A DNA stretch of 64,000 nt from contig NZ_LXFV01000013.1 of NCBI RefSeq assembly GCF_002847345.1, positions 124,001 to 188,000 on the forward strand, read 5' to 3'. This document shows positions 19,386 to 29,305 of the stretch, one piece after another. Positions within the stretch are counted from its first letter, which is position 1, and every line of letters begins with the position of its first letter. The translations under genes were made by a program, and so were the position numbers. Source of the DNA: Pectobacterium peruviense (GTDB lineage Bacteria > Pseudomonadota > Gammaproteobacteria > Enterobacterales > Enterobacteriaceae). Below the pieces are notes generated by a model. It was not told the DNA's origin and searched no databases. It saw only the letters and a program-made list of their open reading frames with translations.

Positions 19386-20408
19386 ATGTCAACAATGAAT
19401 ACATTAATTTGCCAGGAACCGAAAAAATTCGTCTGGAAGAAACGTGAAATACCTATTCCGGGTGAGAGTGAAACATTAATTAAAATTAAGTCTGTAGGTA
19501 TTTGTGGAACAGATATTCATGCCTGGGGAGGGAACCAACCTTTTTTCAGCTATCCACGCGTATTAGGTCACGAAATATGTGGTGAAGTTGTCGATAACGG
19601 AAAAAATGTAGATCTCTTTAAAAAAGGCCAGCAGGTTGCCGTCATTCCCTATGTAGCCTGTCAGCAATGCCCAGCCTGTAAGAGCGGTCGAACCAACTGC
19701 TGCGAGAAAATTTCAGTGATTGGTGTACATCAGGACGGCGGATTCAGCGAGTATCTGGCGGTTCCCGCCACAAACTTACTGCTCGCAGAAGGGATCGATC
19801 CACAAGCGGCAGCATTAATCGAGCCATACGCCATTAGCGCACACGCCGTTCGTCGGGCAAAGGTGTTACAGGGTGAACAGGTTCTGGTCGTCGGTGCCGG
19901 ACCGATTGGCCTCGGCGCGGCAGCCATCGCCAAAGCAGAGGGGGCTCACGTGGTTGTCGCCGATACCAGCGCTGCCCGCCGTGAACACGTTATTGCCCAC
20001 CTGGGTTTATCGGTAGTCGATCCTTCTGCCGAGGATTTTGAGGCACAGCTACGCGCCGAATTTGGCGGTTCACTGGCAGAAAAAGTGATTGATGCCACGG
20101 GCAATCAGCATGCGATGAACAACACCATTAACCTGATCCGCCACGGCGGTAGCATCGTGTTTGTCGGTCTGTTTAAAGGCGATTTACAGTTCTCCGACCC
20201 TGAATTCCATAAGAAAGAAACCACGATGATGGGCAGCCGTAACGCCACACCGGAAGACTTCGCCAAAGTAGGCCGCCTGATGTCTGAAGGTAAACTCACC
20301 GCAGAAATGATGCTGACGCACCGTTACCCCTTTGCAACATTGGCTGACATCTATGAAAAGGATGTCATTAACAACCGTGAGCTGATCAAAGGCGTCATCA
20401 CATTCTGA
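19386..20408 (+). CDS. lgoD: L-galactonate 5-dehydrogenase LgoD
   Basis: Zinc-dependent medium-chain dehydrogenase that oxidises L-galactonate to D-tagaturonate with NAD. 340 residues, near-identical in pattern to E. coli LgoD (YjjN). Catalytic zinc ligands are Cys40, His62 and Glu63; the structural-zinc cysteines are at 92, 95, 98 and 105 or 106; the Rossmann motif [10 protein letters not shown] is near 165-175. The tagaturonate reductase gene follows after 13 bases, so the product is passed to the next enzyme in the same operon. Confidence 0.95.
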   Translation: MSTMNTLICQEPKKFVWKKREIPIPGESETLIKIKSVGICGTDIHAWGGNQPFFSYPRVLGHEICGEVVDNGKNVDLFKKGQQVAVIPYVACQQCPACKSGRTNCCEKISVIGVHQDGGFSEYLAVPATNLLLAEGIDPQAAALIEPYAISAHAVRRAKVLQGEQVLVVGAGPIGLGAAAIAKAEGAHVVVADTSAARREHVIAHLGLSVVDPSAEDFEAQLRAEFGGSLAEKVIDATGNQHAMNNTINLIRHGGSIVFVGLFKGDLQFSDPEFHKKETTMMGSRNATPEDFAKVGRLMSEGKLTAEMMLTHRYPFATLADIYEKDVINNRELIKGVITF

Positions 20409-20421
20409 TGAGGGAATAATC

Positions 20422-21867
20422 ATGAAAACATTGAATCGGAAAGACTTTCCCGGTGCATGTTATCCAACAACAGTGATTCAATTTGGTGAAGGTAACTTCC
20501 TACGCGCCTTTGTGGACTGGCAGTTGGATGTGCTGAATGAGAAGACCGATCTCCAGACGGGCGTAACGATTGTACGCCCGATTGACACGGATTTTCCGCC
20601 TTCGCTCAATACGCAAGATGGGCTTTACACCACGGTCATTCGCGGACTTAACGAACAGGGTGAGGCCGTTAGCGAGGCGCGCCTGATCCGCTCGGTCAAT
20701 AACGAGATTAACCCGTATCAGCATTTTGCCGATTACCTGGCACTGGCCCATAACGCCGCCATTCGTTTTGTTTTTTCAAACACCACGGAAGCGGGCATCA
20801 GCTATCATGCTGGCGACAGCGTCAACGATACGCCACCCGTCAGTTTTCCTGCCAAGCTGACACGCCTGCTGCTAGAACGCTTTACGCATTTTAACGGTGA
20901 GAACGATAAAGGCTGGGTCATCATTCCCTGCGAACTGATCGACTATAACGGAGGGGCGCTCAAAGCCTTGGTTCTGCGCTATGCTCAGGAATGGCAACTC
21001 TCACTGGCGTTTATCGACTGGATTGAGACGGCAAATACCTTCTGTTCCACGCTCGTGGACAGAATCGTAACGGGATACCCACGTGAAGAATCGTCAGCGC
21101 TGGAAGAGAAACTGGGCTATCACGATGCCTTTCTGGATACCGCCGAGCATTTTTACCTCTTTGTGATTCAAGGCCCCGACTGGCTGGCGGATGAGTTGAA
21201 ACTTGCGGAATGCCCGCTGAATATCCGTATTGTTGACGACATCAGGCCGTATAAAGAACGTAAAGTGGCGATTCTGAACGGTGCGCACACCGCTCTGGTT
21301 CCGGTTGCCTGGCTCTGCGGGCTGGAAACGGTCGGTGAAGCCATGCAGGATGCCGATGTGCGTCGCTTTGTAGAAAATACGCTACATCAAGAGATCATCC
21401 CGGTGCTGGATTTACCGGCCAATGAGCTGCGTGAATTTGCCGATGCCGTCACCGGACGTTTTCAGAACCCCTACATTCGCCATCAGTTGCTCTCCATCGC
21501 ACTCAATGGCATGACCAAATTCCGCACACGTATTCTGCCGCAGTTGCTAGCAGGCCACCGCAACGGGCGCTTCCCGGCACGGTTGACGTTTGCTCTGGCC
21601 GCACTGATTGCCTTCTACCGTGGAAAACGAGCAGGCGAAACCTACCCTTTACAGGATGATGAGCAGTGGCTCACCCGCTACCGCCAACGATGGCCTCGCG
21701 TGGGGATCGATCTGACCGTGCATGAATTGGTCAACGAGGTACTCGCAGATACCGCACACTGGGGGGAGGATCTCACTCAGCGGTCAGGTTTAGTGGAGCA
21801 GGTGGCCGTCAATCTGGACAATATTTTGGCGCAAGGGATGCGTCAGGCGGTGAAAGCACTGGAATAA
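20422..21867 (+). CDS. uxaB: Tagaturonate reductase (mannitol dehydrogenase family)
   Basis: Reduces D-tagaturonate to D-altronate. 481 residues, as for E. coli UxaB (about 483). The polyol-dehydrogenase signature K-x4-N-x2-H is present as Lys281, Asn286 and His289 in [10 protein letters not shown]. The N-terminal [13 protein letters not shown] matches the family's nucleotide-binding start. Here it is co-transcribed with lgoD, whereas E. coli keeps uxaB in a separate locus, so this may be a dedicated copy. A strong terminator follows. Confidence 0.9.
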   Translation: MKTLNRKDFPGACYPTTVIQFGEGNFLRAFVDWQLDVLNEKTDLQTGVTIVRPIDTDFPPSLNTQDGLYTTVIRGLNEQGEAVSEARLIRSVNNEINPYQHFADYLALAHNAAIRFVFSNTTEAGISYHAGDSVNDTPPVSFPAKLTRLLLERFTHFNGENDKGWVIIPCELIDYNGGALKALVLRYAQEWQLSLAFIDWIETANTFCSTLVDRIVTGYPREESSALEEKLGYHDAFLDTAEHFYLFVIQGPDWLADELKLAECPLNIRIVDDIRPYKERKVAILNGAHTALVPVAWLCGLETVGEAMQDADVRRFVENTLHQEIIPVLDLPANELREFADAVTGRFQNPYIRHQLLSIALNGMTKFRTRILPQLLAGHRNGRFPARLTFALAALIAFYRGKRAGETYPLQDDEQWLTRYRQRWPRVGIDLTVHELVNEVLADTAHWGEDLTQRSGLVEQVAVNLDNILAQGMRQAVKALE

Positions 21868-21876
21868 TGATGATCG

Positions 21877-21900
21877 ACAGCGCCCGACGGGCGCTGTTTT
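21877..21900 (+). terminator. Rho-independent terminator of lgoD-uxaB
   Basis: Stem ACAGCGCCC and GGGCGCTGT (9 bp, loop GAC) running into TTTT. It may also serve the convergent eamA transcript. Confidence 0.9.
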
Positions 21901-21942
21901 CCCTTGCCAGATAATACAGATCCAAATTGTTCGACTGCGTCG

Positions 21943-22854
21943 CTACGACTGCCGTGCAGGTCGCCATGCACGCAAACGTGCGCCAAACACATTCACCAAC
22001 AGGCCGACCATAATTAGCAACGCGCCGACAATCTGTAATAGCGAGAGAGATTCATCAAGGAATACCGCGGCGCTGATCAACCCGACCACTGGTACCAGCA
22101 GCGACAAGGGTGCCACGCGCCAGGTTTCATAGCGTGCCAGCAGGCTTCCCCAAATCCCATAGCCAATGATCGTTGCCGCAAACGCCAGATACATCAGAGA
22201 TAAGATCGTCGGCAGTTGGATGGTCGTTAAACTATGGACAATCACGTCCTTGCCTTCAAACAGCCAGGAACTGATGAAAAACGGCAGGACAGGCACCAGT
22301 GCGCCCCACACTACCAAAGACATAATGCGTACATCACTGTTTTTGCTCATGATAATCTTATTGGTGATGTTACCCACCGCCCATGACAACGCCGCCGCTA
22401 ACGTCAGTAGCAGCGTAGTCGTGGTCATACCGGATGACATTTGCAGCGCCGTGCGCCCTTCTGCCAGCACCACCATCCCTATCGCCGCCACCAGAATGCC
22501 GACGACATGATTCCAACGCAGCTTTTCCGACAGCAATACCGCGCCAACCAGCAACGTAAAGAAGGCCTGAGCCTGCAACACCAACGATGCAATCCCGGCA
22601 GGCATGCCTAACTTGATGGCGAGAAACAAGAAGCCAAACTGACCAAAGCTAATTGTCATGCCATAAGCCAACAGCCATTTCAGAGGAATACGTGGGAAAG
22701 GAACAAATAAAATAGCCGGAAGCGCCACCAGCGAAAAACGCAGCCCTGCCAGTAAAAAAGGCGGCATATCGTTTAGCCCGACTTTAATCACGACAAAATT
22801 CACACCCCATAACACCACGACACAAAGCGCGAGCAGCGCATCTTTCAACGACAT
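21943..22854 (-). CDS. eamA: EamA-type DMT exporter (O-acetylserine/cysteine exporter homologue)
   Basis: 303-residue inner-membrane protein with ten hydrophobic helices in two EamA repeats. It resembles E. coli EamA across its length: VVLWGVNFVVIKVGL at the start, the MPAGIASLVLQAQAFFT stretch, and YETWRVAPLSLLVPVVGL in the second repeat. E. coli EamA exports O-acetylserine and cysteine. The start at 22854 leaves AGGGG 6 bases upstream and gives the family N-terminus; an ATG two codons earlier has no spacing to that site. Single-gene unit. Confidence 0.85.
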   Translation of the reverse strand: MSLKDALLALCVVVLWGVNFVVIKVGLNDMPPFLLAGLRFSLVALPAILFVPFPRIPLKWLLAYGMTISFGQFGFLFLAIKLGMPAGIASLVLQAQAFFTLLVGAVLLSEKLRWNHVVGILVAAIGMVVLAEGRTALQMSSGMTTTTLLLTLAAALSWAVGNITNKIIMSKNSDVRIMSLVVWGALVPVLPFFISSWLFEGKDVIVHSLTTIQLPTILSLMYLAFAATIIGYGIWGSLLARYETWRVAPLSLLVPVVGLISAAVFLDESLSLLQIVGALLIMVGLLVNVFGARLRAWRPARQS

Positions 22855-22980
22855 CCTCATCCCCTGATCAAATACGTAACAAATACCTTCCTCAAGGTAC
22901 GCGTAAAATGAAAAAACGAATAAGAAAAGATAATTATGACGTTACGTGATGATGACTAGGCGTGAGCATAATATGAGATG

Positions 22981-23005
22981 GCCGACCACCACATCAGTGG
23001 TCGGC
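22981..23005 (-). terminator. Hairpin after the DUF4432 gene
   Basis: 9-bp stem GCCGACCAC and GTGGTCGGC with a 7-base loop, 12 bases past the minus-strand stop. It has no clear T-run but is well placed to end that transcript. Confidence 0.6.
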
Positions 23006-23016
23006 ATAGATGGCGG

Positions 23017-24225
23017 TTACTCGACGGCGATCGGTTTTTCCGTCAGCGTGGTTTTGTTGTCTCCCTGAATGGCTTTTACTTTCTGTTCCGTTTTTTGTAC
23101 CGCATCCGCGCTACTCAACAGGCTGTACGTCAGCTCAAACGTGGTGCTCTGACCGGGCTGTAGCTTTTTGACTCGCCCTTGCTCACGTTCAATCGTAACG
23201 GGATAGGCGTAGTTGGTGCCGGGTTCGATCCCAGTCACGTAGCCTTGTTTTTCCGTATCCGTATTTTTCCACAGCGTCAGCAGCGGCAGTTGGTGGGTAT
23301 CAAAGGCAATCGACACGCCCTTATCTCCCGCTTTGTTTACCAGCGCCGCCAGCGTTTTGCCTTGTGCATCGGTATACGGCGTAATGTTGAACACCATCTC
23401 ATCAAAGTCTTTTGTCGGCCCTTTGTAGGTTTGCCAGGTTGCCAGACCCGTTTTGGCGTGATCATTAAACGGAGAAATCTCTTTTACGGGTGCGAGGAAA
23501 CGCGCACCGTCTTCCAGAATCGGCGTGCCGAAATTGCTGTGGTAGATAATCTGATAATCGCGCGGGTAGTCGGCTTTATTGGTCAGCACATCATGCACAG
23601 TAAACGACTCGCTGCCGGGGACGTAACGCAGCTCGGTCCAGGTTTCTAGATTCGACTTCTTAAAGCTGTTTTCCTTCAGCAGACCCCGTACCGTAATGGT
23701 ATACGGCGCGTTATCGCTGACTTCCACCACCACTTTTGAGGCAGGCGTGTTACCCGCACGACCGTGCAGGGTGTAGATCATGCCATCGCTGACGACCGGA
23801 TGCCCCGTCCATTCAAAGCCGCAGCGCACCATCATCTCATTGAAACCTTCCAGCCAGCCCAGTCCATTACGGCTTTCCAGATTGATGGTATTCGGATTGA
23901 CGACCTCATCAACCGGAGAATCCCACCCCAAACGGATGTTTTTACCTGCAGCATGCAGTAAGTTCATCCCTCGCGTCGGGCTGAGAGCAATTTTCAGTCC
24001 ATCCTGACTGGTAATCGTAATCACTTTACTGCCTTCCTGACGTCCAGCGTGCAGGACTTTTTGCTCAATGCTGAAGTGCTGATTCTTGATCTTCAGAGTA
24101 TCACTGCTGATTTGCCAGTTTCCCTTTTCCACACTGCTTTCAGCATCTGTCAGCACAAACGTCTGTGCTGATAATTGCCATGATGTCAGTGCCAGCGTAA
24201 TGCCCATAGCCAGTAATTTTTTCAT
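23017..24225 (-). CDS. Exported DUF4432 aldose-1-epimerase-like protein
   Basis: 402 residues with a signal peptide of about 20 residues (MKKLLAMGITLALTSWQLSA). The body has the galactose-mutarotase-like beta-sandwich pattern of DUF4432: LSPTRGMNLLHA near the start, VRCGFEWTGHP and YTLHGRAGNTPAS in the middle, YHSNFGTPILEDGARF later, and a GIEPGTNY motif near the C-terminus. The RCG, HGR and EPGTN motifs line the substrate pocket in this fold. Most DUF4432 proteins are cytosolic; here a clear signal peptide suggests a periplasmic sugar-binding or mutarotase role. The start at 24225 has GGGATGG upstream. No operon partner; substrate unknown. Confidence 0.8.
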   Translation of the reverse strand: MKKLLAMGITLALTSWQLSAQTFVLTDAESSVEKGNWQISSDTLKIKNQHFSIEQKVLHAGRQEGSKVITITSQDGLKIALSPTRGMNLLHAAGKNIRLGWDSPVDEVVNPNTINLESRNGLGWLEGFNEMMVRCGFEWTGHPVVSDGMIYTLHGRAGNTPASKVVVEVSDNAPYTITVRGLLKENSFKKSNLETWTELRYVPGSESFTVHDVLTNKADYPRDYQIIYHSNFGTPILEDGARFLAPVKEISPFNDHAKTGLATWQTYKGPTKDFDEMVFNITPYTDAQGKTLAALVNKAGDKGVSIAFDTHQLPLLTLWKNTDTEKQGYVTGIEPGTNYAYPVTIEREQGRVKKLQPGQSTTFELTYSLLSSADAVQKTEQKVKAIQGDNKTTLTEKPIAVE

Positions 24226-24617
24226 GTTAACCATCCCTTTTTGCTGAATTGTTTTAGCCAATGCGAGCTAAAGACTACAAATCAGCGGATGGTCAGAATG
24301 TGATAGCTATCACCAGATGGAAAAATTCAGCATTGATGCGTTATTTATCTGACTAACCTCACTAATCACCTGTAAATAGAAACAATTTTTGCATCATTAT
24401 TGAGATATCAATCGGAAAAAGCTGACATCGTTTCAGCAAAATAAAGCATGCTACCTAAACGCATTTTTCCAGTAACGAGAACATCAGCATTTCACACTAA
24501 AATATTAACAACTAGCAGGATAAAAAATTACCGGATTGTTTTTTGACCACATTGCACCCTATTAGCGCAAGCGCTATGGTTGCCGCTAACCTGTGTACGA
24601 CCACTGATAAATAAACT
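24226..24617. promoter_or_regulatory. Intergenic region, DUF4432 gene and avtA
   Basis: 392 AT-rich bases between divergent genes. The only clear structure is the inverted repeat TAGCGC-AA-GCGCTA at 24563-24576, about 40 bases before avtA, a candidate operator. No reading frame worth calling. Confidence 0.4.
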
Positions 24618-25868
24618 ATGAAATTTTCTCTTTTCGGCAAGAAATTCACGCGCCACGCTGGCATCACTCAGTTAATGGACGATCTGAACGAAGGGCTGCG
24701 TACGCCAGGCGCAATCATGCTGGGGGGCGGCAATCCGGCACATATTCCAGAGATGGATAGCTACTTCAAAAAACTCTGTCAGGAGATGCTGGAACAAGGG
24801 AAATTAACGGAAGCGCTATGCAACTACGACGGCCCGCAAGGCAAGGATACGCTGCTTAATGCGCTGGCCGAGCTACTGAGTAATGAATTAGGTTGGCAGA
24901 TTGGACCACAGAACATTGCGCTGACAAATGGCAGCCAGAGTGCGTTTTTCTACTTATTTAATCTGTTTGCTGGTCGCCATAGCGATGGCAGCCTGAAAAA
25001 GGTGCTGTTTCCGCTGGCGCCAGAATATATCGGCTATTCAGATTCTGGACTGGACGAAGACATGTTCGTTTCCGTTCGTCCGCAAATCGAACTGTTGCCC
25101 GAAGGGCAATTTAAATATCACGTCGATTTCGATCATCTATCGATTACCGATGATATCGGGCTAGTCTGCGTATCACGCCCAACCAATCCGACCGGTAACG
25201 TGCTAACCGACGACGAGCTGATGCGTCTGGATATTCTGGCGCAGCAGCACAATATCCCTCTGCTGATTGATAACGCCTATGGCGTGCCTTTCCCCGGCAT
25301 CATCTTCAGTGATGCCACACCGCTGTGGAACCCGAATATCATCCTATGCATGAGCTTGTCCAAGCTGGGGTTGCCCGGATCGCGCTGCGGTATCGTGATT
25401 GCGGATGAAAAGGTGATTTCGGCGATCGGCAACATGAACGGCATCATTAGCCTGTCTCCAGGTGCAATCGGACCCGCGCTGGCGCATGAGATGATTCAGC
25501 GCGGCGATCTGCTGCGCTTATCTAGCGACGTTGTACGACCTTTCTATCAGCAGCGCGTGACAGAAACTATCGCCATTATTCGCCGCTATCTGTCACCCGA
25601 GCAGTGCCTGATTCACAAACCAGAAGGTGCCATCTTCCTGTGGCTGTGGTTTAAGGATCTGCCCATCACGACAGAAATCCTGTACCAGCGCCTGAAAAAA
25701 CGCGGTGTCCTCATGGTTCCGGGTCACTATTTCTTCCCCGGTCTGGAGCAGGAATGGCCGCACGCTCATCAATGCATGCGCATGAATTATGTGCCGGAGC
25801 CGGACAAAATCGAACGCGGAATTGCGATTCTGGCAGAAGAAGTTGAAAAGGCGATGCAGGAAGGCTAA
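24618..25868 (+). CDS. avtA: Valine-pyruvate aminotransferase AvtA
   Basis: Class-I PLP aminotransferase exchanging amino groups between valine, alanine and their keto acids. 416 residues (E. coli about 417). The PLP lysine is Lys249 in SLSKLGLPGSRCG; SRPTNPTGN and DNAYGVPFPG are the cofactor-binding segments; the N-terminus FSLFGKKFTRHAGITQLMDD is typical of AvtA. Single-gene unit. The ribosome site is weak. Confidence 0.93.
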   Translation: MKFSLFGKKFTRHAGITQLMDDLNEGLRTPGAIMLGGGNPAHIPEMDSYFKKLCQEMLEQGKLTEALCNYDGPQGKDTLLNALAELLSNELGWQIGPQNIALTNGSQSAFFYLFNLFAGRHSDGSLKKVLFPLAPEYIGYSDSGLDEDMFVSVRPQIELLPEGQFKYHVDFDHLSITDDIGLVCVSRPTNPTGNVLTDDELMRLDILAQQHNIPLLIDNAYGVPFPGIIFSDATPLWNPNIILCMSLSKLGLPGSRCGIVIADEKVISAIGNMNGIISLSPGAIGPALAHEMIQRGDLLRLSSDVVRPFYQQRVTETIAIIRRYLSPEQCLIHKPEGAIFLWLWFKDLPITTEILYQRLKKRGVLMVPGHYFFPGLEQEWPHAHQCMRMNYVPEPDKIERGIAILAEEVEKAMQEG

Positions 25869-26184
25869 TTCACCTGCGGCAGATCGTCATTACGCTGAAT
25901 ACGGCTGGGGCAAAGGAATATCTGCCCCACTATTCTTGTTTTGCCACCCGCTTTCGACATACCAAGGTCAAGCGTTCTCCTTCTTTATTATTTACTCTGC
26001 CGATTCTTGCCATCCCATTCTTATCGACCACAACATCAGGTTGCTAACGATTAATTCCCATAATTATTTTTTGCATTTTTAATCGGTAATAACATTAATT
26101 TATTTCTGATCAATAGTTAATCCATTCCAAAGAGACAGCCATCTCACGTCATTAACTCAAACTTTCAGAATAAATACGCATCCT

Positions 26185-26272
26185 GAGCAACTTCTTGCTC
26201 ACTTTCTGGTGTAAATCACTTTTTACGCAATGTTTGCAAACGATTCGCGAAGTCTGCGCAATTTCTTGCTCA
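26185..26272 (+). promoter_or_regulatory. Three GCAA/TTGC dyads, candidate enhancer sites
   Basis: Perfect dyad GAGCAA-CTTC-TTGCTC at 26185-26200; a related GCAA-TTTC-TTGCTCA at 26258-26272 that shares 14 of 15 bases with part of the first; and GCAA-TGT-TTGC at 26227-26237 between them. They lie about 65-150 bases upstream of the sigma-54 promoter, a normal distance for an enhancer-binding activator. The binding protein is inferred (VasH-like). Confidence 0.5.
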
Positions 26273-26333
26273 AATTTTGCTTAGGAAAAATTTGAATTAG
26301 GTAAATTTATATATAAAACAAACACATAAAATC

Positions 26334-26349
26334 TGGCATATGAATTGCT
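26334..26349 (+). promoter_or_regulatory. Sigma-54 promoter of hcp
   Basis: TGGCAT-N5-TTGCT with exactly 10 bases between the GG (-24) and GC (-12) doublets, matching the RpoN consensus TGGCAC-N5-TTGCW at all but one base. It lies 67 bases upstream of the hcp start. Sigma-54 control of type VI secretion genes is known in several proteobacteria. Confidence 0.75.
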
Positions 26350-26415
26350 ATGTAAACGACGAAGTTACTAATCCCGTTCAACAACTCATTCCGTTTAACA
26401 ACAAGGAGCAAGACT

Positions 26416-26934
26416 ATGCCAACTCCATGCTATATCAGCATCGAAGGTAAAACTCAGGGCAACATCACCGCGGGTGCGTTCACATCTGATTCTGTCGGCA
26501 ACATCTATGTGGAAGGCCACGAAGACGAAATGCTGGTGCAGGAATTCAAACACATCGTCACCGTACCGACCGACCCGCAGTCTGGCCAACCATCCGGCCA
26601 ACGCGTGCACAAGCCGTTCAAATTTACTGTCGCGCTGAACAAAGCCGTTCCGCTGATGTACAACGCCCTGGCGTCTGGCGAAATGCTGCCAACCGTGACG
26701 CTGAAGTGGTACCGCACGTCGGTTGAAGGTAAACAAGAGCACTTCTTCTCTACCGTTCTGACCGATGCCACCATCGTTGACGTTAACTGCCAGATGCCAC
26801 ACTGCCAGGATCCAGCGAAGCTGGACTACACCCAACTGATCGAAGTGTCACTGGCCTACCGCAAAATTGACTGGGAACACACCGTTGCCGGTACGTCCGG
26901 TTCTGATGACTGGCGTGCACCAGTCGAAGCGTAA
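26416..26934 (+). CDS. hcp: Type VI secretion tube protein Hcp
   Basis: 172-residue Hcp1-family protein that forms the hexameric-ring tube of the type VI apparatus and is released with effectors. Family motifs: CYISIEGKTQGNITAG at the N-terminus, DEMLVQEFKHIVTVPTD, HKPFKFTVALNKAVP, and LDYTQLIEVSLAYRKIDWEH near the C-terminus. GGAG lies upstream of the ATG. No baseplate or sheath genes are in the window, so this is an orphan hcp-vgrG locus using a machine encoded elsewhere. A terminator separates it from vgrG. Confidence 0.96.
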   Translation: MPTPCYISIEGKTQGNITAGAFTSDSVGNIYVEGHEDEMLVQEFKHIVTVPTDPQSGQPSGQRVHKPFKFTVALNKAVPLMYNALASGEMLPTVTLKWYRTSVEGKQEHFFSTVLTDATIVDVNCQMPHCQDPAKLDYTQLIEVSLAYRKIDWEHTVAGTSGSDDWRAPVEA

Positions 26935-26943
26935 TTCCTATTT

Positions 26944-26965
26944 AACCCGGGCTTGCCCGGGTTTT
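26944..26965 (+). terminator. Terminator or attenuator between hcp and vgrG
   Basis: AACCCGGGC and GCCCGGGTT, a 9-bp stem with a tiny loop, then TTTTCT. It probably lets Hcp be made in excess over VgrG and the effector, with read-through supplying the rest. Confidence 0.8.
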
Positions 26966-27024
26966 CTGTATTGAGCCATGGCTCACGCCATGTCTGAGTG
27001 TGGATGACAGCATCAGGAGGACGG

Positions 27025-28878
27025 ATGGCAAACAGTACAGGATTACAATTCACCGTTCAGGTCGGGGCATTGCCTGCATCGACTTTTGCCGTGGTGGATT
27101 TTCAGCTCAGCGAGGCGCTCAACCAGCCGTTTGCCCTGTCGCTGAATTTGGCCAGCCCCTTACCGGGGATCGATTTTGGTGGTGTTCTCGACCAACCCTG
27201 TGAACTTCTGGTGTGGTACGAGGGCGAATTCCAAAGACGAGTGAGCGGTATTGTCAGCGCGTTCGCACAGGGCGACACCGGCTTTCGCCGCACGCGCTAT
27301 CAGGCAGAAGTCCGTCCCGCCTTGTGGCGTCTCGGGCTACGTACCAACGCCCGTATCTTTCAGGCACAAAAACCGGAAGCGATTATCGGCGCACTGCTGG
27401 AAGAAGCGGGCATCACCGACTACGCCTTTGCGTTGCGTAATGAGCACGCGGCGCGTGAATACTGCGTGCAGTATCGGGAAAGCGATTTAGCCTTTATCAC
27501 CCGGCTGGCTGCCGAGGAAGGCCTGTACTTCTTCCATGAGTTTGAGGAAGGCAAACACCGGCTTGTCTTTGCCGACGATGCGGGTGCACTGGCCAAAGGC
27601 TCAGAGCTGTTTTTCAACCTTGCCACACAGGGGTTGAGCGAAGGGGCGTACGTAAACCGCTTCCGCTATGCCGAGGCGGTGCGAGCTGCCGAGGTAGCCC
27701 TCAAAGATTACAGCTTTAAAACCCCAGCCTACGGCCTGCTGCACAGCAAGATGAGTGGCGAGCTGGAGCACCAGCGCGAAAGCTATCAGCACTTCGATTA
27801 CCCCGGCCGCTTTAAACAAGATCCGAGCGGCAAAGCCTTTACCGGCTATCGTCTGGACGCCCTGCGGGCGGGAGCAATGACCGGCTCGGGCGAATCTAAT
27901 GCCGCAGAGCTGATGCCGGGCAGCAGTTTTACCTTAACCGAACACCCCAATCTGACGCTCAATATCGCCTGGCAGCTAGTTGCCATCACCCACAGCGGAC
28001 AACAACCTCAGGCGCTGGAAGAAGAAAGCGGCGGCGAACCGACGACCTACAGCAACAGCTTTGAGGTTATCAGTGCCAAAAGCACCTGGCGTGCGGATTT
28101 ACCGTACAAGCCAATGGTAGACGGCCCGCAGATTGCCACTGTAGTTGGCCCCGCAGGCGAAGAAATCTACTGCGATGAATATGGTCGGGTGAAGCTGCAA
28201 TTTCCATGGGATCGCTACGGCGCGAGCGATGATCAGAGTTCCTGCTGGGTACGCGTCAGTCAGGGCTGGGCAGGTGGTCAGTACGGCCTGATCGCCATCC
28301 CGCGCATCGGCCATGAAGTCATCGTCAGCTTCCTCGAAGGCGACCCAGACCAGCCTATCGTGACGGGCAGAACCTTCCATGCCACTAATCCATCACCCTA
28401 CCCGCTGCCGGCGAATAAAACACGCACCTCGCTGCGCACCTCGACTCACAAGGGCGATGGTTTTAACGAATTGCGCTTTGAAGATCAGGCTGGTCAGGAG
28501 GAAGTGTTTATTCATGCCCAGAAGGACATGAATACCGTCGTGCTCAACAACCGCAGCACATCGGTGAATGTGGATCACAACGAAAACATTGGCCGCGATC
28601 AAACTGTGGTGGTGCAGAAGAATCAGACGGTCTCCGTCATTGCCGATCAGGTTACCGAGATCCAGGGGGAGCAAACGGTTGTGGTGAAGAAAAACCGTAG
28701 CACCGTCGTGGAAGACAACGAAACGTTGAGGGTGACGAACAATATTTTTATCCATGCCGAAGATGGCAGCATTCAGATTGGTACGGGTGCTGGCTATATC
28801 TCAATCAAGCACAGCGGGGATATTGAGATTGTCGGAAATAACCTAACGCTGAACGGCACCCGTATCGATTTGAATTAA
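27025..28878 (+). CDS. vgrG: Type VI spike protein VgrG
   Basis: 617-residue VgrG that caps the Hcp tube and carries the PAAR-Rhs effector. The start at 27025 has a perfect AGGAGG 4 bases upstream. The N-terminal gp27-like part contains the [20 protein letters not shown] motif near 150-170. The gp5-like OB-fold domain contains [11 protein letters not shown] and [14 protein letters not shown]. The C-terminus is a regular beta-prism of V-x-V repeats ending in [19 protein letters not shown]. There is no extra effector domain, so it is a structural VgrG. The chaperone gene follows immediately. Confidence 0.95.
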   Translation: MANSTGLQFTVQVGALPASTFAVVDFQLSEALNQPFALSLNLASPLPGIDFGGVLDQPCELLVWYEGEFQRRVSGIVSAFAQGDTGFRRTRYQAEVRPALWRLGLRTNARIFQAQKPEAIIGALLEEAGITDYAFALRNEHAAREYCVQYRESDLAFITRLAAEEGLYFFHEFEEGKHRLVFADDAGALAKGSELFFNLATQGLSEGAYVNRFRYAEAVRAAEVALKDYSFKTPAYGLLHSKMSGELEHQRESYQHFDYPGRFKQDPSGKAFTGYRLDALRAGAMTGSGESNAAELMPGSSFTLTEHPNLTLNIAWQLVAITHSGQQPQALEEESGGEPTTYSNSFEVISAKSTWRADLPYKPMVDGPQIATVVGPAGEEIYCDEYGRVKLQFPWDRYGASDDQSSCWVRVSQGWAGGQYGLIAIPRIGHEVIVSFLEGDPDQPIVTGRTFHATNPSPYPLPANKTRTSLRTSTHKGDGFNELRFEDQAGQEEVFIHAQKDMNTVVLNNRSTSVNVDHNENIGRDQTVVVQKNQTVSVIADQVTEIQGEQTVVVKKNRSTVVEDNETLRVTNNIFIHAEDGSIQIGTGAGYISIKHSGDIEIVGNNLTLNGTRIDLN

Positions 28879-28886
28879 GGATGAAT

Positions 28887-29294
28887 ATGTATCAGATGAA
28901 TGAAGGGACGCTGGCTATCCCCGCCGATTGGCGCGATGAATCACTCCATGTTTTCGTTCTGCCGGGGGATGCCATCAATCTGGTTGTCAACCGTACCCCG
29001 ATTGATTTCGGTCTGACGGCAGAGACGGTTTATCAGCAGACGTTGGCCCAGTTTGCGGCACACCTGAAAGGATATGAAGAGCGCAGCGTGTGGACATTGA
29101 CGCTGGATGAGCAACCTGCACACGGTCTGGAGTATACCTGGCGGTCACCGGAAGGACCGATGCATCAGGTTGTCGTGATGCAAGTGCGCAGTGAGTTATT
29201 GATGACGTTTACCGTAACCGTAGCGGGCGAGCTCAGTACAGAGCAGAAGACGGCGATGCTGGCGGTGGTTGAGACCTTTAAAGCCACCTCCTGA
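28887..29294 (+). CDS. Eag-type type VI effector chaperone (DUF1795)
   Basis: About 135 residues of the DUF1795 (EagR/DcrB-like) family. Eag chaperones shield the N-terminal transmembrane helices of prePAAR effectors and load them on VgrG. The sequence opens MYQMNEGTLAIPADWRDES, typical of EagR. An ATG two codons earlier (28881) touches the AAGG ribosome site, whereas 28887 has correct spacing. It sits between vgrG and the Rhs gene that has the matching transmembrane region, which supports the role. Confidence 0.9.
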   Translation: MYQMNEGTLAIPADWRDESLHVFVLPGDAINLVVNRTPIDFGLTAETVYQQTLAQFAAHLKGYEERSVWTLTLDEQPAHGLEYTWRSPEGPMHQVVVMQVRSELLMTFTVTVAGELSTEQKTAMLAVVETFKATS

Positions 29295-29305
29295 AAGGAG
29301 TCATA

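Larger units (their letters stand above)
25869..26415 (+). promoter_or_regulatory. hcp upstream region
   Basis: 547 bases without a gene. The first half, after avtA, shows nothing convincing. The second half is AT-rich and carries the three dyads and the sigma-54 promoter listed separately. This is the control region of the hcp-vgrG-Rhs island. Confidence 0.6.
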
